Shown here: positions 52,594 through 63,868 of the stretch, piece by piece | Position numbering within the stretch: the stretch's first letter is position 1 | Layout of the letters: every line of letters begins with the position of its first letter | DNA from: Marilutibacter spongiae | Lineage (GTDB): Bacteria; Pseudomonadota; Gammaproteobacteria; Xanthomonadales; Xanthomonadaceae | Reading direction: 5' to 3' | NCBI RefSeq assembly: GCF_014145325.1 | Contig: NZ_JACHTF010000003.1 | Coordinates: forward strand, 228,739-292,738 | Length of the DNA stretch: 64,000 nt | Made by a program: the position numbers and the translations under genes | Notes under the pieces: model-generated | Databases searched by the model: none | The model's input: the letters and a program-made list of their open reading frames with translations, nothing else | Told to the model about the DNA's origin: nothing

Positions 52594-54288
52594 ATGCAGG
52601 ATCCGAACTCAGACGGGACGTCGGCCGACAACCGCGCCGACGGCCTGGCGCACAAGGCGCGGGTGGTGCGATTCCTGTTGCGCCATCGCAATTCCGGCCT
52701 TTTCTCGGGCCTTGCCGTCGATGCAGGCGATATCGATGGCGACATCGAGGAGGGGGCGCCGGAGCAGTTCGCGAAGGAGCTTGAGGCCCTCGGGCCGACC
52801 TTCATCAAGCTTGGCCAGATGCTGTCGACGCGACCGGACATCGTGCCGCCGGCCTATGCCAACGCACTCGAGCGCATGCAGGACGACGTGGCGCCCGTGC
52901 CCTTTGCACAGGTGCAGCGCACCGTCGAGGAAGAACTGGGCGTGCGCATCGGCAAGGCATTCGGGAGCTTCGAGGAAACCCCGTTGGGCTGCGCCTCGCT
53001 GGCGCAGGTGCATCGCGCGACCTTGCGCGACGGCACGCCGGTCGCGGTCAAGGTGCAGAAGCCCGACATCGCCCGCCAGCTGCGTTCGGACCTGGACATG
53101 CTCGACGGCCTGGCGAGCGCCGCCGACCGCCTGACGGATGTCGGTGGCAGCGTGCGCTTCGCCGACTGGCTGGGCGAGTTCCGAAAGGCATTGATGGCCG
53201 AGCTGGACTACGTCGCCGAGGCCGAGAACCTGGAACGCTTCGGCGATCACCTGGCGCCGTACCCGGAACTCGAGGTGCCGCGCCCGGTGTGGGACTACAC
53301 GCGACGCCGCGTGCTGACGATGCAACTCGTCGACGGCACCCACGTCGGCCGCATCTCCGGCGTCCGGCGTACCGAGGAGTCGATGGAGCCCCTGGCGCGC
53401 GCGCTGGTCCGCGCCTACCTGGACCAGGTGTTCGTGCATGGCGAGATCCACGCCGATCCGCATCCGGGCAACCTGCGCGTGACCGCCGACGGTCGCCTGG
53501 CGATCTTCGACCTGGGCATGGTCGCCAACGTCCCGCCGCGCCAGCGCGACCGTTTGATGAAGCTGCTGTTCGCGGCCGTCGATGGCCGTGGCGAGCAGGT
53601 CGCCGACGAGTTGATCGGCCTGAGCACGCGGCTGGCGGATTTCGACCCGTCGCGCTTCATGCGCGAGGTGGCGCAACTGATCAGCCGCTACGCCGCCCAT
53701 GCCGGGTCGATGTCGGAAGGGCGCGTGGTCCTTGAGATGGTGCGCATCTCCGCGTCCACCGGCCTGCGCACGCCGCCCGAGCTGAGCCTGCTGGGCAAGA
53801 CGCTGTTCAACCTCGACGCGGTGTGCCGGCAGCTTTCGCCCGAGCTCGACACCCAGGCCCTGGTCGAGGACCACCTGCAGCACGTCATGAAGGCGCGGCT
53901 GCGCAAGTCGCTGTCCTCGCCCAACCTCGCGGCCGAGATGATGGAGATCCAGGCCCTGCTCCGCGATGGCCCGCGCCGGCTGACCGACATCCTGTCGCTG
54001 CTGGCGGAGAACCGCATGCAGGTGCGCATGACCGGCCTGGAAGAGTCGCACCTGATGGAGAACCTGCAGAAGATCGCCAACCGGATCTGCGCCGGCGCGA
54101 TCACCGCGGCCCTGATACTCGCGTCGTCGATGATGATGGACGTGCGCGTGGGGCCGATGCTGTGGGGCTATCCGGCCATCGCGCTGTTGCTGTTCCTGCT
54201 GGCGGCGGGCATGGGCATCGCGATCGTCGCCAGCGCATTCTTCGGCGACCGTCGCGCGCCGCGCCGGGAGGAGCGACCGCCTGGCTAG
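52594..54288 (+). CDS. AarF/ABC1/UbiB kinase family protein
   Basis: A 564-residue atypical kinase of the UbiB family. The KxGQ motif LGPTFIKLGQMLSTRPD is near residue 65-80 and the Ala-rich-type loop GCASLAQVHRATLRDG near 133-148. The catalytic region HGEIHADPHPGNLRV and DLGMV follows at about 285-310. Two transmembrane helices close the protein (AGAITAALILASSMMM and YPAIALLLFLLAAGMGIAIV). Family members bind ATP and support coenzyme Q synthesis or lipid homeostasis. It is not in a ubiE-ubiJ-ubiB operon, so I do not assign ubiB. Confidence 0.85.
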   Translation: MQDPNSDGTSADNRADGLAHKARVVRFLLRHRNSGLFSGLAVDAGDIDGDIEEGAPEQFAKELEALGPTFIKLGQMLSTRPDIVPPAYANALERMQDDVAPVPFAQVQRTVEEELGVRIGKAFGSFEETPLGCASLAQVHRATLRDGTPVAVKVQKPDIARQLRSDLDMLDGLASAADRLTDVGGSVRFADWLGEFRKALMAELDYVAEAENLERFGDHLAPYPELEVPRPVWDYTRRRVLTMQLVDGTHVGRISGVRRTEESMEPLARALVRAYLDQVFVHGEIHADPHPGNLRVTADGRLAIFDLGMVANVPPRQRDRLMKLLFAAVDGRGEQVADELIGLSTRLADFDPSRFMREVAQLISRYAAHAGSMSEGRVVLEMVRISASTGLRTPPELSLLGKTLFNLDAVCRQLSPELDTQALVEDHLQHVMKARLRKSLSSPNLAAEMMEIQALLRDGPRRLTDILSLLAENRMQVRMTGLEESHLMENLQKIANRICAGAITAALILASSMMMDVRVGPMLWGYPAIALLLFLLAAGMGIAIVASAFFGDRRAPRREERPPG

Positions 54289-54339
54289 ACGGTGCCGTTG
54301 AGCAGCCGAACATCCGAACGACGCGTCCAAGGAGGCACC

Positions 54340-55458
54340 ATGGCAAGCAGAAAGAGCGCCACGAAAACCCGCGCCCCGGACCCGGGAGCAAAGGTGAAAC
54401 CGAAGGCGAAGACCGCCACGAAGGCGGCGCGCAAGAAGAAGGCCCCGGGCACGGCCGCGGTGAAAGCAGCCGCCGATCCCGCATCGCGTACCGCCCAAGC
54501 GGTCGCACGCCGGCAGCGCGGGCTGCAGGAGAAAGCGCGCAAGGCCAACCGGTCCGCGCATGCCGCCCGGCCGAGTGAAGATGCCGCGGTCCAGGCAGGG
54601 GCGAGACGCCAGCCCGAACCGCCGATGCCCGCCCAGCACCTGGACAAGCCCGGCCTGGAGCAGGCCCTGGCCCTGGCCCCCCGTTTCCGCGCGCCCGACT
54701 ACCGCGGCAGCGGCAAGCTCGAGGGCCTGAAGGCCATCGTCACCGGCGGCGACTCCGGCATCGGTCGCGCGGTCGCGGTGCTGTTCGCGCGGGAGGGCGC
54801 GGACGTCGCGGTCTTCTACCTCGACGAGCACGCCGACGCACGCGACACCGCGGAGGCGGTCCGGGCCGAGGGTCGCGCGTGCCACCTGCATTCCGGCGAC
54901 GTCAAGGACAGCCGCTTCTGCAAGCGCGCCGTCGACAAGGCCGCCCGGCAACTCGGCGGCCTGGATATCCTGGTCAACAACGCCGCGTTCCAGCAGCACG
55001 TGGAACGGCTGGAGGACCTGGGCGACGCGCAGCTGGAGGAAACGCTGGGCACCAACATCGCCGGCTACTTCCACATGGCACGGGCCGCGCTGCCGCACCT
55101 GGGGCAGGGGGCGAGCATCATCAACACCGGCTCGGAGACTGCCCTGTTCGGGAGCAAGGCGCTGCTGGACTACGCCGCGACCAAGGGTGCCATCCATGCC
55201 TTCACCCTCAGCCTGGCCAGCCAGCTGTTGCCGCGGGGCATCCGCGTCAACGCGGTGGCGCCGGGCCCGGTGTGGACGCCGCTCAACCCGGCCGACCGCG
55301 AGGCCGCGGACGTGGCGAACTTCGGCGAGGACAGCGACATGGGACGTCCGGCGCAGCCGGAAGAGATCTCGCCAGCCTACGTCTTCCTGGCCTCGCCGGT
55401 CATGTCCTCGTACATCAGCGGCGTCGTCCTGCCGGTGATGGGCGGGCCACGGGGTTGA
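54340..55458 (+). CDS. SDR family oxidoreductase with histone H1-like N-terminal tail
   Basis: A 372-residue protein in two parts. Residues 1-92 are a Lys/Ala/Pro/Arg tail (AKTATKAARKKKAPGTA) like bacterial histone H1-like proteins. From about residue 95 it is a classical short-chain dehydrogenase close to YghA/general stress protein 39: PPMPAQHLDKPGLE, TGGDSGIG at 135-142, NNAAF and YAATK with the catalytic Tyr and Lys. The predicted role is NAD(P)-dependent stress aldehyde or alcohol reduction. A strong GGAGG site precedes the ATG, so the tail is translated. The fusion is odd. Confidence 0.9.
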   Translation: MASRKSATKTRAPDPGAKVKPKAKTATKAARKKKAPGTAAVKAAADPASRTAQAVARRQRGLQEKARKANRSAHAARPSEDAAVQAGARRQPEPPMPAQHLDKPGLEQALALAPRFRAPDYRGSGKLEGLKAIVTGGDSGIGRAVAVLFAREGADVAVFYLDEHADARDTAEAVRAEGRACHLHSGDVKDSRFCKRAVDKAARQLGGLDILVNNAAFQQHVERLEDLGDAQLEETLGTNIAGYFHMARAALPHLGQGASIINTGSETALFGSKALLDYAATKGAIHAFTLSLASQLLPRGIRVNAVAPGPVWTPLNPADREAADVANFGEDSDMGRPAQPEEISPAYVFLASPVMSSYISGVVLPVMGGPRG

Positions 55459-55483
55459 GCGGTCCAGCGCGGGGAGGTGGGCC

Positions 55484-55816
55484 GTGGATGGCGTCGAGCT
55501 GATCGGCTGGACCGCGTCGGGCATCCTGCTTGCCACGCTGGGGCGCGAGGTTCGCGTGCAGTGGAGGGAACGCAGGACGGACGGCGTGTCCTCGTGGCTC
55601 TTCCTGGGGCAGATGGCCGCCAGTCTTGGGTTCACGATCTACAGCGCATTGATCGGGAACGCGGTCTTCGTGCTGACGAATGCCGCGCTCCTGCTGACCG
55701 CGATCGCCGGCCAGTGCATCTACCGCCGCAACCTGAGGCTCGAGCAACGCCGGCACGCCGCCGCCGGCGGTGCGTCGCGCCCGGCTGGCGCCGATACCGC
55801 CCGCAAGGGCCGGTGA
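55484..55816 (+). CDS. small PQ-loop/SemiSWEET-like membrane protein
   Basis: A 110-residue protein with three hydrophobic helices. The first and the loop after it (LIGWTASGILLATLGREVRVQ, then RRTDGVSSWLFLG) recall the SemiSWEET/PQ-loop fold, in which a three-helix unit dimerises to carry sugars or other small molecules, but the PQ dipeptide is replaced. A basic tail closes it. The start is GTG with a GGAGG site seven bases upstream. It lies 25 bases after the SDR gene and is probably cotranscribed. The function is not assigned. Confidence 0.7.
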   Translation: MDGVELIGWTASGILLATLGREVRVQWRERRTDGVSSWLFLGQMAASLGFTIYSALIGNAVFVLTNAALLLTAIAGQCIYRRNLRLEQRRHAAAGGASRPAGADTARKGR

Positions 55817-55883
55817 GGCGACCCCCGGCCGGGACAGCGCGGTACGCCCCTTCCCGGGCACGGCGATCAATCGCCGGCAGCGC

Positions 55884-56300
55884 TCAGTGGTGCGGGACGG
55901 CGACGCCCTTCATCAACTGGTCGGCGGAGCGGGTTTCGCCGCTGTGCGCGAAATCCGCCAGCGAGACGATCCCGACCAGGTCCTTGTCGCGGCTGACCAC
56001 CGGCAGGCGCCTGACCTGCAGTTCGGCCATGTTGCGCGCCACGTCGTCGACGTCCTGGTCCTGGTAGCAGTAGCGCACCTGCGTGTTCATCACCTGGCTG
56101 ACCGTCGCGTCCGCGCCCAGGCCGCGGGCGACGCCGCGGATGGTGATGTCGCGGTCGGTGAGCATGCCGACCAGCTTGCCCTTGTCGCCGACAGGCAGGC
56201 AGCCGACGTCCTTGGACAGCATGGTGTCGGCGGCGCGCTGGAGGCTTTCGTCCGGCGCGGCAAGGGCGACTTCGGTGGTCATGATTTCTGCGATCTTCAC
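55884..56300 (-). CDS. CBS domain-containing protein
   Basis: A 138-residue protein made of two CBS domains. The first holds MTTEVALAAPDESLQRAADTML and GMLTDRDITIRGVA; the second holds MNTQVRYCYQDQDVDDVARNM and VGIVSLADFA. CBS pairs bind adenosine nucleotides and regulate partner proteins. It stands alone with no fused effector. A clear AGGAG site precedes the ATG at 56300. Its neighbours on this strand include chaB. Confidence 0.88.
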   Translation of the reverse strand: MKIAEIMTTEVALAAPDESLQRAADTMLSKDVGCLPVGDKGKLVGMLTDRDITIRGVARGLGADATVSQVMNTQVRYCYQDQDVDDVARNMAELQVRRLPVVSRDKDLVGIVSLADFAHSGETRSADQLMKGVAVPHH

Positions 56301-56484
56301 GGGGGACTCCTTGTGGGGGCGGGATAAGGGGAGCGTGGATGGTGCGGCCGCACGGGGCGATCGGAGGGGCGATCAACGAGGCGATCACAATCGACCGCGG
56401 TGCTCCGTCGCCTGCCCCACTTTCGCGCGCGGCCGATGAGAGCAGGGTGACAGCGGCGGGCGTCGGCACCCGTGCGTTCAGGCC

Positions 56485-56712
56485 TCATTTCGCATGCCAG
56501 TCGCCATCGTCTCCCTTCTCGTATTTCTCCTTGACCGCTGCCCAGGCGACGCGGTGCGAGACCTCCTCGCGGCTGGCGTCGCCACGACGCTCGTCGGGAT
56601 CCTTGTACTGGTCCCAGGCGCTGTTGTAGGCCTCCTTGTAGATTTCCTGGGCATGCTTGGGCGTATGGTCCCGGACGCTGTCGGGCAGGTCGCTGATGCT
56701 CGAGTACGGCAT
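56485..56712 (-). CDS. chaB: ChaB family protein
   Basis: A 75-residue ChaB-fold protein. MPYSSISDLPDSVRDHTPKHAQEIYKEAYNSAWDQY is the hallmark opening, followed by AWAAVKEKYEKGDDGDW. ChaB was named as a cation (Ca2+/Na+) transport regulator and resembles the Rho N-terminal fold; the mechanism is unclear. No chaA is present. The ATG at 56712 follows CAGGAGC. The 358-base gap to the next gene on the right (57071) shows nothing convincing. Confidence 0.9.
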   Translation of the reverse strand: MPYSSISDLPDSVRDHTPKHAQEIYKEAYNSAWDQYKDPDERRGDASREEVSHRVAWAAVKEKYEKGDDGDWHAK

Positions 56713-57070
56713 GGTGTGCTCCTGTTGGGGTGGGGCGGACAAGGGCCGGCGTCGGTGTGTGTCGACGCATGCCCCGACCATCCCACCGCGCGCATTAAGC
56801 ACGCGGCAACACGAGGCGAAGCTCGCGTTTCCCATGCGGGCGCGTTCAGCGCACGCCCATGAGGCTGAACCCGATGGCGGGCGATTCGGGCGGCGGGGCC
56901 TGCAAGGCCTTCACGGCGCGAAGCCGTCGCAAGCCCGACACTGTGCCGATGACCGATATCGCACACGTCCCCGCCAGCCTGCGTGCCGATCGGCCGACCC
57001 GCGAATGCGGGCCAACGGCGACTGCAGGGGCCGGCCGCATGCGTCCAGGCGCCGGCATGGACGGGCGCTG

Positions 57071-57328
57071 ATGGACCTGCCCGAAGTCGCCCGCGATTTC
57101 CCCGGCCTCGTGCGCCGTTGCGATGCCGTGGCGCAGCGCCTGCCGCAGTTGCGCGTGGAGTTCGCCGAGGCGTCCACCTTCCAGGCGGCCTTCGCCGCGG
57201 TGGCGTCGGCCCTGCTCGCGAACGCGGCCCGGATCGAAGATGCTCCGGAGGATCCGGTCGCCTACGTGCGCGGTCGCCTGGACGCGATGCTCGAGGACTG
57301 TCCACCACCGCCGGACGCACCCGTTTGA
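57071..57328 (+). CDS. hypothetical protein, helical
   Basis: An 85-residue product, mostly alpha-helical and Ala-rich, with an acidic Pro-rich end (DCPPPPDAPV). There is no signal peptide, transmembrane helix or known motif. It begins after a weak GGACGGGC signal. It precedes the PLD gene by 121 bases. It could be real or a chance frame; codon use is like its neighbours. Confidence 0.45.
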   Translation: MDLPEVARDFPGLVRRCDAVAQRLPQLRVEFAEASTFQAAFAAVASALLANAARIEDAPEDPVAYVRGRLDAMLEDCPPPPDAPV

Positions 57329-57449
57329 TCCACCGACGCCGTCCGTCGCAGGCACCCGCGCCGGGCGCGGTGGCCTCGCGTGCATGGACGCCTCGAGGTG
57401 GCGCGGCCACCGTGATCCTCAACTTCTGGCGACAGGGGCGCCCGAGACC

Positions 57450-58736
57450 ATGACCCGATGGAAGAAACGACTGGCCTGGACCGTATTGGCCACCATTGCC
57501 GCGACCGTCGTCGCGGTGGTGGTGTGGATGAACTTCGCCACGCCCGAGAAGGCGCTCGAGCGCCGCGTGGCGCACCACTACGCAGTCTCGGATCCCGAGT
57601 TCAAGCGCGAGATGTCGGTGCTGCTGGGGCCGTCGATCCTGCCGGGCAACCGGGTGACGGCGCTCAACAACGGGGAGGAGATATTCCCGGCGATGCTGGG
57701 AGCCATCGCGTCGGCGCAGCGCACGATCACCTTCGAGACCTACATCTACTGGTCAGGCGAGGTCGGCAACCGCTTTGCCGACGCCTTGTCCGAGCGCGCG
57801 AAGGCGGGCGTCAAGGTGCGCATGATGATCGACTGGGTCGGCAGCGCGAAGATGGACGGCAGCCTGCTCGAGCGGATGGAGGCGGCCGGCGTGCAGGTCG
57901 TGCGTTACCGGCCACTGAAGTGGTACAACCTGGGCCGCATGAACAACCGTACCCACCGCAAGCTGCTGGTGGTGGACGGCAAGGTGGGCTTCACCGGTGG
58001 CGTCGGCATCGCCGATCCCTGGGAGGGCCATGCGCAGGACGCCGAGCACTGGCGCGACATGCACTTCCGGATCGAGGGGCCGGCCGTCGCGCAGATGCAG
58101 GCGGCGTTCAACGACAACTGGATCAAGAGCACCGGCGTGGTCCTCAATGGCGAGGAGTTCTTCCCGGCGCTGTCGCCGGTGGGCGAACAGCCCGCGCACG
58201 TGTTCGTCGCGTCGCCCGCGGGCGGTAGCGAGAGCATGCACCTGATGTACCTCATGTCGATCGCCGCTGCGGAGAAGAGCATCGACCTGGCGGCGTCGTA
58301 TTTCGTCCCGGATCCCCTCGCGATCCAGGCGCTGGTCGCGGCGCGCAAGCGCGGCGTTCGGGTGCGCGTGATCGTGCCCGGCAAGCACATCGATTCGGAC
58401 ATCGTCCGCCTCGCGTCGAAGGCGCACTGGGGCGAGTTGCTGCTGGCCGGCGTCGAGATCCACGAATACGAGCCGACCATGTTCCACAACAAGATGCTGA
58501 TCGTGGACCGGAGCCTGGTCTCGGTGGGTTCGACGAACTTCGACCTGCGTTCGTTCCGCCTCAACGACGAAGCCAGCCTCAACGTCTACGATCCCGCCTT
58601 CGCGTATCGCATGACCGAGATCTTCGAACACGACCTGCAGTCGACCCATGAGTACAACTTCGAGAGCTGGGCCACGCGCCCCTGGCGGGAGAAGCTGATG
58701 GAAACGGTGGTGCTGCCGATCAAGTCGCAGCTGTAG
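57450..58736 (+). CDS. phospholipase D-like cardiolipin synthase
   Basis: A 428-residue membrane enzyme. A short basic start and an N-terminal helix (LAWTVLATIAATVVAVVVW) anchor it. Two PLD HxKxxxxD motifs are visible: NRTHRKLLVVDGKVGFTGG near residue 165-183 and TMFHNKMLIVDRSLVSVGS near 343-361. These act as the two halves of the PLD active site and suit cardiolipin synthesis from two phosphatidylglycerols, as in ClsB/ClsA relatives. The ATG at 57450 starts just before the anchor helix. A terminator hairpin follows. Confidence 0.88.
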   Translation: MTRWKKRLAWTVLATIAATVVAVVVWMNFATPEKALERRVAHHYAVSDPEFKREMSVLLGPSILPGNRVTALNNGEEIFPAMLGAIASAQRTITFETYIYWSGEVGNRFADALSERAKAGVKVRMMIDWVGSAKMDGSLLERMEAAGVQVVRYRPLKWYNLGRMNNRTHRKLLVVDGKVGFTGGVGIADPWEGHAQDAEHWRDMHFRIEGPAVAQMQAAFNDNWIKSTGVVLNGEEFFPALSPVGEQPAHVFVASPAGGSESMHLMYLMSIAAAEKSIDLAASYFVPDPLAIQALVAARKRGVRVRVIVPGKHIDSDIVRLASKAHWGELLLAGVEIHEYEPTMFHNKMLIVDRSLVSVGSTNFDLRSFRLNDEASLNVYDPAFAYRMTEIFEHDLQSTHEYNFESWATRPWREKLMETVVLPIKSQL

Positions 58737-58765
58737 GCGCCGCCGCGCATGCGCCGCAAACGCAG

Positions 58766-58786
58766 GAGGCCCCGCGAACGGGGCCC
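58766..58786. terminator. hairpin between PLD gene and gcvP
   Basis: GGCCCCG and CGGGGCC pair with a CGAA loop, in the 75-base gap between two convergent genes. There is no T run on the plus strand. Confidence 0.5.
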
Positions 58787-58811
58787 CCAGGCATGCTGAA
58801 AGGACGGAAAA

Positions 58812-61697
<2,886 letters not shown>

Positions 61698-61753
61698 GTC
61701 GGGGCGTCCGGGTGATCGGTCTGGGCCATGTGCGTCGCCGCACGCGATAGGCG

Positions 61754-61990
61754 CCCCTCTGTCCTTTTGCCTGAGAGTTTGGAAGCGTGCCTCGACAGGC
61801 GGCTGGGGGAGGGGACGCCTCCTGGAAGCCTCGCTTCTTGCCCCTTCGGCGCCGTGCGGTCCAGGCTGTGCCTTGGCGGACCGTCGGTCTCTCCAGAGTT
61901 TTGGAACCACGCGAGGTGCTGGGCCTGAGCGATTACGGGCGTTTGCGCCTTCGGCAGCGGCCGGGAACGGGCCGCTTCTCCCACGCGTGG
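61754..61990 (-). promoter_or_regulatory. tandem glycine riboswitch upstream of gcvP
   Basis: On the minus strand two similar aptamers are seen. The first (about 61903-61990) has GGGAGAAGC at its 5' side and CGCTCAGGCC at its 3' side. The second (about 61754-61902) has TGGAGAGACCGACGG at 5' and ACTCTCAGGCAAAAGGAC at 3'. The paired GGAGAGA and CTCAGGC blocks are the glycine aptamer core. Glycine binding cooperatively turns on the downstream gene; here gcvP begins about 57 bases below. The -10-like TATAAT at 61999-62004 lies just above. Confidence 0.9.
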
Positions 61991-61998
61991 ACACGGCG

Positions 61999-62004
61999 AT
62001 TATA
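61999..62004 (-). promoter_or_regulatory. -10 hexamer for the gcvP riboswitch transcript
   Basis: A perfect TATAAT on the minus strand, which would start transcription about seven bases before the first aptamer. No good -35 hexamer is seen at 17 bp, as is common with activated promoters. Confidence 0.5.
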
Positions 62005-62071
62005 CCGGGTCCGGTGGCCGTGCAGGGGAACCCGCCTGGCGCCGCGAACGCCGTTCAGCCCGGGATGGGGC

Positions 62072-63331
62072 TCACAGGCGGTCGGTGGGTTCCAGCGCCG
62101 CCGGTTCGCTCGGACACGCCGCCGCCGGGCCGCCCAAGCGGGTCTCCCAGCGCCAGAACGCCCAGCCCAGGCAGGCGAACAGCGCCGAGCCCAGGGCCAG
62201 CCAGAGCGCGTGCCCGCTGAGCAGGGGCGACACCAGGCCGGCGACCAGCGAGTGCAGGACCAGGCCGGTGAAGGCCTGCAGCGACGAGGCCGCGCCGCGC
62301 TGGCGGGGATACATGTCGAGGATCGCCAGGGTCAGGATGGGGAACACCAGGGCGATGCCGAAGGCATTGAGCACCATCGGCAGGACCGCCCAGGGCACGC
62401 TGGGAGCGTCGACGAACAGGTTGTAGGCGACGTTGGCGAGCACCGCCACCGCGCAACAGGCGAAACCGATGCGCGACAGCCGGGTGCCACTGATGCGACC
62501 CGCGGCGCGGCCGGACATGAACGCGCCGAAGACCATGCCGCCGATCATCGGGATGAAGAACCAGCCGAACTGGTCTTCGCGCAGGTGCAGGATCTCCATG
62601 ACGAAGACCGGCGCCGAGGCGATGTAGAGGAACAGCGCGGCGAAGTTGAACGCGCCCGCGGCGGCCAGGCGCTGGAACCGCGGGTTGGCGAAGATCGCCA
62701 GGTAGTCGCGCAGCAGGCGGCGCGGCGGGACCTTCAGCCGCGCCGAGGGCGGGTGGGTCTCGGGGAGGATCGCCCAGGTGCCGACCAGCAGGGCGAGGGA
62801 GAAGGCGACGAGGAACCAGAAGATCGCCGGCCAGTGGCTCCAGCCCAGGATCCATCCGCCGATGACCGGCGCGACCGCCGGGGCGATGCCGAAGATCATC
62901 GAGACCTGGCTCATCAGCCGTTGCGCGTCGTCGCCATGCAGCACGTCGCGGATCACCGCGCGGCCGACGATCATGCCCACGCCCGCCGAGAGTCCCTGCA
63001 GCACGCGGAACACCAGCAGGGTGCGCAGGTCGGGAGCCAGCGCGCAGCCGACCGACGCCAGGGTGAACACCACCAGGCCGCCCAGGATGACCCGTCGCCG
63101 GCCCAGGGCGTCCGATAGCGGGCCATGCACGACGCTCATCAGCGCGTAGGCCACGAGGTAGGCGCTCAGGGTCTGCTGGATCGCGACCTTGTCGACGCCG
63201 AACTGGGTGCGCATCTCGGTGAAGGCGGGGAAGATCGTGTCGATCGCGAAGGGACCGAACATCGCCAGCCCGCCCAGCAGCAGCGCCAGGGTGCGGAGAT
63301 GAATCGTGGGGGCGGGTTCGCGCGGGGCCAT
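62072..63331 (-). CDS. Bcr/CflA family multidrug efflux MFS transporter
   Basis: A 419-residue protein with 12 predicted transmembrane helices. GPLSDALGRRRVIL is the MFS motif A loop. FRVLQGLSAGVGMIVGRAVIRD is the Bcr/CflA drug/H+ antiporter (DHA1) signature. It would export drugs such as bicyclomycin or phenicols using the proton gradient. The ATG at 63331 overlaps the stop codon of the VOC gene upstream by one base, so the two are coupled. Confidence 0.9.
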   Translation of the reverse strand: MAPREPAPTIHLRTLALLLGGLAMFGPFAIDTIFPAFTEMRTQFGVDKVAIQQTLSAYLVAYALMSVVHGPLSDALGRRRVILGGLVVFTLASVGCALAPDLRTLLVFRVLQGLSAGVGMIVGRAVIRDVLHGDDAQRLMSQVSMIFGIAPAVAPVIGGWILGWSHWPAIFWFLVAFSLALLVGTWAILPETHPPSARLKVPPRRLLRDYLAIFANPRFQRLAAAGAFNFAALFLYIASAPVFVMEILHLREDQFGWFFIPMIGGMVFGAFMSGRAAGRISGTRLSRIGFACCAVAVLANVAYNLFVDAPSVPWAVLPMVLNAFGIALVFPILTLAILDMYPRQRGAASSLQAFTGLVLHSLVAGLVSPLLSGHALWLALGSALFACLGWAFWRWETRLGGPAAACPSEPAALEPTDRL

Positions 63332-63819
63332 CAGGCCTGGCCCGCCGCGGCGGCGATCGCCGGCACGTCGGCCGGTCCCTTGAGTTCGACCATGTTGCCC
63401 TCCGGGTCGAACAGGTACTGCGAGGGGCCTTCGCCCTCGGCGCCGTTGCGGATCCCGTATTCGCCCACGCGCACGCCGTGCGCGGTCAGGTGGGCGAGGA
63501 TGGCGTCGCGGTCGAAGGGCGACACCCGCAGGCACAGGTGGTCCATGTTGCGGCCGCCCGCGCCGGGTGCGGCGCCGCCCAGCCGGCCGATCCGGCCCTC
63601 GACGTCGACCAGGTCGATCAGGGTCCGGCCCGCGCGCAGTTGCAACAGGCCGATCGCGGCCTGCCGCTTCTCGACCGCGCAGCCAAGCACCTCGCGGTAG
63701 AAAGCCTCCATCGCGCCCGGGTCGGCGACCCGCAGCACGACGTGGTCGATCTGCTCGATGTGGAAGGGGGGCGGGGAAGCGGACGCCATGGCACCGGGCT
63801 CGCGTGGGGGGAGGTCCAT
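63331..63819 (-). CDS. VOC family (glyoxalase/fosfomycin-like) protein
   Basis: A 162-residue protein with a vicinal oxygen chelate domain. IDHVVLRVADPGAMEAFYREVLG is the first beta-alpha-beta-beta-beta module and MDHLCLRVSPFDRDAI the second, with the closing YLFDPEGNMVELKGP supplying the Glu metal ligand. The His of IDHVVLR and of MDHLCLR are likely metal ligands. The reaction is unknown. The start is the ATG at 63819, with 63789 as an alternative. It is cotranscribed with the MFS exporter, which could suit a detoxify-and-export pair. Confidence 0.85.
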   Translation of the reverse strand: MDLPPREPGAMASASPPPFHIEQIDHVVLRVADPGAMEAFYREVLGCAVEKRQAAIGLLQLRAGRTLIDLVDVEGRIGRLGGAAPGAGGRNMDHLCLRVSPFDRDAILAHLTAHGVRVGEYGIRNGAEGEGPSQYLFDPEGNMVELKGPADVPAIAAAAGQA

Positions 63820-63838
63820 GGTAACGACCCCGCGCGAA

Positions 63839-63856
63839 GGGCGGGCATGCCCGCCC
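63839..63856. terminator. palindromic hairpin between VOC gene and edge gene
   Basis: GGGCGGGCATGCCCGCCC is a perfect 18-base palindrome, about 12 bases downstream of the edge gene stop. It may terminate that gene. Confidence 0.5.
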
Positions 63857-63868
63857 CGGCGGTTGGGC

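Noticed and set aside
56859..57071. Possible 70-codon gene in the gap between chaB and the 57071 gene
   Set aside because: There is no ribosome binding site, composition is shadow-like, and no motif is visible.
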